Source of the DNA: Arthrobacter sp. Hiyo4
GTDB lineage: Bacteria; Actinomycetota; Actinomycetes; Actinomycetales; Micrococcaceae
DNA length: 64,000 nucleotides
Assembly (NCBI GenBank): GCA_002370555.1
Contig: AP014718.1
Location: 2,542,001-2,606,000, forward strand
Reading direction: 5' to 3'
How positions within the stretch are numbered: position 1 is the first letter of the stretch; every line of letters starts with the position of its first letter. Positions 59,207 to 64,000 of this stretch are shown here, piece after piece. The translations under genes were made by a program, and so were the position numbers. Below the pieces are notes generated by a model that was not told where the DNA came from, searched no databases, and saw only the letters and a list, made by a program, of their open reading frames with translations.

Positions 59207-60606
59207 GGGACTATCTCATTAACGGTGTATCCGGCGTTTTCTTTTAGTAGCTTTCAGCTGCCGGGAATCGGTCGCTGAAAGTGATGGCGAAGGCGTTCAA
59301 AGCGGGCTTCCAACGCACGGCCCATCGGGTCTTGCCGGCACCGGTCGGGTCGAGGGATCGGGTGACCAGATACAGGCACTTTAGCGCAGCCTGCTCGGTG
59401 GGGAAATGACCCCGGGCCTTGACGGCGCGCCGGTACCTGGCGTTTAGGGATTCGATCGCGTTGGTCGAGCAGATCACGCGCCGGATTTCCACGTCGTAGT
59501 CCAGGAACGGGATGAACTCCTCCCACGCGTTCTCCTACAACCGGACGATCGCCCCGTATTTCCTGCCCCAGCGCTCCGTGAGCTCCTCAAACGCCGCCCT
59601 GGCGGCCGCAGCGTTCACGGCGGTGTAGATGGGCTTCACGTCGCGTTTGAGCGCGTCCCAGTCCTTCTTCGAGGCCAGCCGGAAGGTATTCCGGATCAGG
59701 TGGATAATGCAGGTCTGAACGGTTGTCAGCGGCCAGACGTTGGTGACGACTTCGGGCAGGCCTTTCAGTCCGTCGCAGACCAGGAAGAAGGTGTCCTTCA
59801 CGCCGCGGTTCTTGATGTCGGTCAGCACGCTCATCCAGAACTTCGCGCCCTCCCCGCCGGTCCCGGCCCAGAGCCCCAGGATGTCCTTCTCACCCTCCAA
59901 GGTCACCCCGATGGCGGCGTAAATCGGGCGGTTGGCGACCTGCCCGTCGCGGACCTTGACGACGATGGCGTCGATGAAGATCGCCGCGTAGACCTCATCG
60001 AGTGGCCGGTTCTGCCACGCGGCCATCTCCTCGAGCACCCGGTCGGTGATCCGCGAGACCGTCTCCTTCGACACGGACGCGCCGTAGATCTCAGCGAAGT
60101 GCGCGCTGATTTCCCCGGTGGTCAGGCCCTTGGCGTAGAGCGAGAGGACCATCTCATCGACACCCGTCAGGCGGCGCTGGCGCTTCTTGACGATGACCGG
60201 CTCGAAGGTGCCTTCCCGGTCCCGCGGCACGTCCACCTCCACGGGGCCGGTGGTCTCCGTCAGCACCGTTTTCGGCCGCACCCCGTTGCGGGAGTTCGCG
60301 GTCTGCTTGCTGGACGCGTCGTGCTTTTCATATCCGAGATGCTCGGTCATTTCCTCATCGAGCGCGGTCTCGATCACGGTCTTGGTCAGCTGCTTGAGCA
60401 GACCGTCAGGGCCGGTCAGGGACAGGCCCTGTTCCTTCGCCATTCTGACCAGTTCGCGGGCAGCGTCAGCCTCGGATATTTCTGTCTTTTTCTCAGCGGT
60501 TTTCGTACTCGGCACAGCCTCAAGTGTCGCGGCCATATCGGGCTCCTCCCCGCCAGGCTTACCGCCCGGCGTGTCGAGCCGGATACACCGTTATTTCCAC
60601 AGTCCC
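59207..60606 (-). mobile_element. IS256-family insertion sequence
   Basis: About 1.4 kb. Inverted repeats read GGGACT inward, then share TAACGGTGTATCCGGC (left 59207-59235, right complement 60577-60606). No 8-bp target duplication was recognised, so its flanks may have been rearranged. Confidence 0.82.
59244..60536 (-). pseudogene. IS256-family transposase with in-frame TAG
   Basis: Mutator-type transposase: MTEHLGYEKHDASSKQTANSRNG, VDVPRDREGTFEPVIVKK, YAKGLTTGEISAHF, D in VYAAIFIDAIVVKVRDG, D in FFLVCDGLKGLPEVV, C/H HLIRNTFRLASKKD and E in STNAIESLNARYRRA. Reading is open in one frame throughout except for a TAG at 59535-59537, where the family has Trp (RLWENAWEEFIPFLDY). A single G-to-A change explains it, unlike the indels elsewhere. 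430 codons in total. Confidence 0.88.
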
Positions 60607-60936
60607 ATGCCAGGCCGTGGCGAAGTTCGTACGTGATCAGTTCGGGACAAACGAGAAATAGGCCACAAGAGGGCGACGCGATTCAGGTGTGCTGTCGCGT
60701 CGTTCCACGGAGTTGCCCCTGGCAACTAGGTCCAGCCATCCAACACTCCGGACATGGAGGACTAAGTCGAACTGCCAATCGGAAATCACGTAAATGCATC
60801 GGCTCAGCTTCTGAAGATCGCCATCGTCGGCCACCGGTTTTCGTCCCAAAACGTCGGGTAAGCGTCGGGTTGGCCCGAAAACTGGCAAGCGAAAAGCCCT
60901 CCAACCCAACGTTTCCGCAGGTCAGAGGGCCTTCGA
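60607..60936. other. Island right edge without recognisable gene
   Basis: 330 bp between the IS256 element and the attachment site. Minus-strand frames of 74 and 90 codons exist but neither resembles a known family. No integrase or excisionase is visible. Confidence 0.5.
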
Positions 60937-60972
60937 TGTGGAGCTAAGGAGATTCGAACTCCTGACCTCTTC
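60937..60972. repeat. Right attachment site, 3' half of tRNA-Ala
   Basis: Identical 36 bp to 29577-29612. It coincides with the 3' half of the intact tRNA-Ala gene, so integration restored the tRNA and left the partial copy at the far end of the island. Confidence 0.88.
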
Positions 60973-61010
60973 GATGCGAACGAAGCGCTCTACCAACTGA
61001 GCTATAGCCC
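60939..61010 (-). tRNA. tRNA-Ala (anticodon CGC)
   Basis: Cloverleaf read on the minus strand: acceptor GGGCTA.../TAGCTCC-A, D-arm with GCTCAGTTGGTAGAGC, anticodon stem CTTCG/CGAAG with loop TTCGCAT (anticodon CGC at 60976-60978), T-arm AGGAG-TTCGAAT-CTCCT. Only 72 nt: the acceptor needs GGGG at its 5' end to pair with CTCC but only three G are read, one more example of a short G run. CCA is not encoded (CA follows). Confidence 0.93.
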
Positions 61011-61148
61011 GGAACAGTCCGTGTCCCCGGGAAGGAACGGCGGTACCGGTGACCTTAGGCTACAAATTTTCGTCCCGCATTGCGAATTGACACTCCGCGC
61101 CCGGGCTGATGGGCGGTTGGGTCTGCTTCGGGCGAACCCGGTGCGGTA

Positions 61149-62064
61149 TCAGGCGCGGCGGCGCTGCAGGACGTCGTCGAGGTTGCTTAGGGCGCTCTGC
61201 GCCTTGGTGAGGGGCTTGGCGGCGGGCGCGCCGGGCGTGGCCGCGGGAACGCCCTGCTTCAGGGACGGCTTACCGACGGCCTTGGGCGCCTCGGGAAGGT
61301 CAAGCGGCTGGGCGCCGGACGCTCGGCCTTGGCGGCCTCAACGTAAACCGGCTTGGGCACGTCCACCGGTTCCCAGGTTGTGACGGCCGGCGCCAGCGAA
61401 GCGCCGGCGGCGCTGGCATCTCCGGCGGCTACCGCAACAGCCAGTGCCGCTTCCCGGAGTTCCATCGCGGTCAGGGGCTTAGGCTTCGGCTGGTGGGCCT
61501 CAGCGTCAAAGAGCCGGCTTTCCGGCCGGGCGGCGGAACGCGCTGCGGTGTCCGTGGCGGCAGGTCCCTGACGCCGCACGGGAGCGCTCATCGCTGAGCG
61601 GAACGCGGCGTTCACCTTCGCTTTGCGGTCCCGCACAGCCAGGAAGCGGAGCAGGGCCACAGCTGCGACGGTGGCGGCAAGGCCGGTGACCGGCAGCAGC
61701 GCGCTGCCCATTCCGAACGGCAGGAGAACACCGGAAATAAATGCGGTCAGCAACGCCACGACACCAACGAGGGCGATCCCTGTCCTGCCATAGCGGATCC
61801 GGAACGCGCCGCGTGTCGTCGCGTTGCCGGACGTTTCCGTTCCGGTTTCGGGGCTCTTCCTGATCTCCATGGCTTTCTCCTGCTGGGCGGCGATGTTCAA
61901 TACCGTCCCGGCTCTCGGGTCCGATGATTCAGTGGCTGGTACTTCCGCCAGGAAGTCGCCAGCGGCCTGGTGCCGGCGGTTCCGCAGAACGTAGGGCGCA
62001 ACCCATACGATCCAGAGCACAACGGCAACCACAAGGATCACTGAGCTGCTTAGGGGAAGTCCAC
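61149..62064 (-). CDS. Conserved actinobacterial membrane protein (frames broken)
   Basis: GTG 62064: VDFPLSSSVILVVAVVLWIVWVAPYVLRNRRHQ, with one C missing in CCCC at 62053-62056. One N-terminal helix, a cytoplasmic linker (AQQEKAMEIRKSPE), two more helices (TGIALVGVVALLTAFISGVLL, LLPVTGLAATVAAVALLRFL) and a long Ala/Pro-rich tail. A second break near 61310 leads to the ending ALSNLDDVLQRRRA at 61149. About 305 residues. The beginning is widely conserved in Arthrobacter-like genomes; function unknown. Confidence 0.72.
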
Positions 62065-62187
62065 AATCAAAACCGTATGAGCATTAGGGCAGCCGCCCCG
62101 CATTAGCCACGGTGTGTCGTCGGCAACGTGGCAATTCATTGGATTTATGACCTTGGAAGTACCCATGCAGGGTTCAGGTCCGGCGGG

Positions 62188-62805
62188 TTAGGTCCGGGAC
62201 GCGAGCCACGGGGCGAGCAGCCCCTCGGGGACCTCGTCAGCGGTCAGCGCGAAGGAACGGTGGTCCGCCCACTCCCCGTTGATGTGAAGGAAGCGTGGAC
62301 GGTAGCCTTCGTCGCGGAATCCCAGCTTCTCAACCACGCGCAGGCTGGGGCCATTCTCGGGCCGGATGTTGATTTCCATCCGGTGCAGACCCAGGGCCTG
62401 GAAACAATGGTCGGTGGCCATGGCCACCGCCGTGGGTGCGATGCCGTGACCCGCGCGCGCCTGGTCGACCCAGTACCCCAGTGTCGCCATCATGGCCGAA
62501 CCCCACACAATCGATGACACAGTCAGCTGGCCAACAATGACCGGGGCCGCCAACCTGGGTATGCGCTCAGTGATCAGGAACGGCAGGGCCGTCCCCTGGG
62601 CGGCCTGGATTTTCAAGGACCGCACCATCTGCCGGTAGTCAGGCAGCGCACCGCCTGGTGCCGGGTTGGATGCTTCCCAGGGCGCCAGCCACTCGCTGTT
62701 GCGCCCGCGGACCTCGGTCCATTCCTTCTTGTCCCGGTACCGGATGGGGCGCAGGATCAGGTCGCCGCATTCGAGTGTCACGGGCCAGATGGGTCCGGGG
62801 CGCAC
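62188..62805 (-). CDS. rimJ: GNAT acetyltransferase, RimJ-like
   Basis: 205 residues, GTG start. Acetyltransf_3 pattern: LILRPIRYRDKKEWTEVRGRNSEWLAPWEASNP, GQLTVSSIVWGSAMMATLGYWVDQARAGHGIAPTAVAMATDHCF (acetyl-CoA loop) and INIRPENGPSLRVVEKLGFRDEG. Closest to ribosomal-protein-alanine N-acetyltransferases. Begins 5 bp after galU and is co-transcribed. Intact. Confidence 0.88.
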   Translation of the reverse strand: MRPGPIWPVTLECGDLILRPIRYRDKKEWTEVRGRNSEWLAPWEASNPAPGGALPDYRQMVRSLKIQAAQGTALPFLITERIPRLAAPVIVGQLTVSSIVWGSAMMATLGYWVDQARAGHGIAPTAVAMATDHCFQALGLHRMEINIRPENGPSLRVVEKLGFRDEGYRPRFLHINGEWADHRSFALTADEVPEGLLAPWLASRT

Positions 62806-62810
62806 GGCAG

Positions 62811-63713
62811 TTATTTAGCGAGGCCGGCCGTGAAGCCCGGCAGCCACTCCCGCAGTCCGGGCCAAGGTCGTCGCTGTCGATGGCGAGCTGGACGCAGGCC
62901 TTGAGGTAGCTGAGCTTGTCACCGGTGTCGTAACGGCGGCCGCGGAAGACCACGCCGTAAACTCCGAAGCCTTCGCCCTCGCCGGCTGCCAGTTCCTGCA
63001 GGGCGTCGGTCAGCTGGATTTCCCCGCCCGGCCCGGGCCGGTGCGCTCGAGCACGTCAAAAACTGCCGGGTGGAGCACGTAGCGGCCAATGACTGCCAGG
63101 TTTGAGGGCGCCTCATCCACGCTGGGCTTTTCGACGAGCTTGTTGATCCTGACGTAGCCTTCACCGTCGATCTCCTGCACATCGGCGCAACCGTAGGCAC
63201 TGATCTGGGAGGGTTCCACCTCGATGAGGGCCACCACGGATCCGCCGGTCTTGGACTGGACTTCGATCATGGTGCTGAGGAGTTCGTCCCGGGCATCGAT
63301 CAGGTCGTCGCCCAGGAGGACGGCGAACGGTTCGTTGCCGACGTGCTGCTTTGCACGCAGTACCGCGTGGCCCAGGCCGTTGGGTCACCCTGGCGGACGT
63401 AGTGGATGTCACCGAGGTTGCTGGCTGCCCGGATGGACTCAAGTTTGGCCAGATCGCCCTTGGCTTCCAGGGTGTCCTCCAACGAAGGAACCCTGTCGAA
63501 GTGGTCCTCCAGGGCACGCTTGTTGCGTCCCGTGATCATCAGGATGTCGTTCAGGCCAACGTTGACAGCCTCTTCAACCACGTACTGGATGGCAGGCTTG
63601 TCCACTACCGGGAGCATTTCCTTGGGCATCGCTTTTGTGGCCGGCAGGAACCTGGTGCCGAGGCCGGCAGCTGGAATAACGGCCTTGCGTACTGTCTGCT
63701 GAGTGGTAGTCAC
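62811..63713 (-). CDS. galU: UTP-glucose-1-phosphate uridylyltransferase GalU (three frame breaks)
   Basis: Makes UDP-glucose. GTG 63713; [42 protein letters not shown] is the nucleotide-binding signature, with [17 protein letters not shown] and, after repair, [28 protein letters not shown] and [22 protein letters not shown]. Breaks near 63383, 63030 and 62862, each one base; the last part reads [20 protein letters not shown] to GFTAGLAK. About 301 residues. Confidence 0.92.
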
Positions 63714-63820
63714 TGGACTAATCTAACGGAGGGCTGACCATTCAGTAATTAGTGGCCGCTCCTGAGCCAGCGCGGCGCAGACCCTGCAACGGCCACCCCG
63801 AACGGCAACGAAGGAGCGGC

Positions 63821-64000
63821 ATGTCCCAAGGCAGCAGTGAAGCCAAGGCGGACATCCGCGCACAGCATCGTGCGCGCCGCGCCGCGACGGACCCCACGCA
63901 ACGCGACACGGCAGGCGCCGCCCTGGCGGTCCACGGCGTTGCTTGGGCTGAACAGCACACCGGTGGGACGCCGTCGACCTTTTGCGCCTATCTGGGCGTG
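63821..64000 (+). CDS. 5-formyltetrahydrofolate cyclo-ligase, N-terminal part
   Basis: 60 codons up to the window edge. ATG 63821 with AAGGAG upstream. KADIRAQHRARRAATDPTQRDTAGAALAVHGVAWAEQ is the ATP-binding start of the 5-FCL/MTHFS family, with the basic RxxxRxxR pattern, and the following STFCAYLGV fits the first strand. Divergent from galU, the usual arrangement in related actinobacteria. Confidence 0.8.
   Translation, partial: MSQGSSEAKADIRAQHRARRAATDPTQRDTAGAALAVHGVAWAEQHTGGTPSTFCAYLGV

Noticed and set aside
59535..59537. Pyrrolysine or suppressed amber codon in the IS256 transposase
   Set aside because: The family position is Trp and a single base change explains it; no sign of a recoding system.

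Overview
The window is high-GC actinobacterial chromosome, most like Arthrobacter/Pseudarthrobacter (Micrococcaceae). This is judged from the gene content (XseA/XseB, IspH, YchF, GalU-RimJ-5-FCL block, class II PPK2, CorA, ABC-F), frequent GTG/TTG starts, GGAGG-type ribosome sites and LAXTG/lipobox proteins.

Layout. 1-7297 (minus) is a peptide ABC transporter operon: two substrate-binding lipoproteins, DppB and DppC permeases and a fused DppD-DppF ATPase running off the left edge. 7322-15574 is core chromosome: ychF, rmuC, ispH with a coupled membrane protein, xseAB, ppk2 and an AlaA-type aminotransferase. 15642-19209 (minus) is a complete osmoprotectant (OpuC-type) ABC operon ending in a strong hairpin. 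19440-29507 holds a pirin, a BadF-type sugar kinase, a LysR/MFS divergent pair, an Lrp regulator, an MFS/Lrp divergent pair, DUF1761, corA and an ABC-F ATPase.

29577-60972 is, in my reading, an integrated genomic island of about 31.4 kb. An intact tRNA-Ala(CGC) lies at its right end, and a perfect 36-bp copy of that tRNA's 3' half lies at 29577-29612, the classic attL/attR signature. The cargo is: (i) a truncated GH13 gene; (ii) a ketose/pentose module with FGGY kinase, ManA-like isomerase, FrcBCA-type ABC transporter, LacI regulator with paired operators, and DUF4432; (iii) an aldo/keto reductase; (iv) an amino-sugar module with BadF kinase, CUT1 binding protein and two permeases, SIS protein, ROK regulator and NagB; (v) a broken MobF relaxase-helicase split by an intact IS3-family element; (vi) an IS-rich zone (IS1380, IS30, IS256, and an IS630 remnant further left); and (vii) a DUF3494 surface protein next to a sortase. 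No integrase is visible, so it looks like a decayed, mobilisable catabolic element.

61149-64000 returns to core genes: membrane protein, RimJ-like acetyltransferase, GalU and the start of 5-formyltetrahydrofolate cyclo-ligase.

A caution for every entry: many well-conserved genes are broken by an apparent single-base loss, mostly in short G/C runs. More than 40 such breaks can be placed. This is far more consistent with homopolymer undercalling in the assembly than with real pseudogenes. Spans below therefore cover the reconstructed genes, and the break points are stated.
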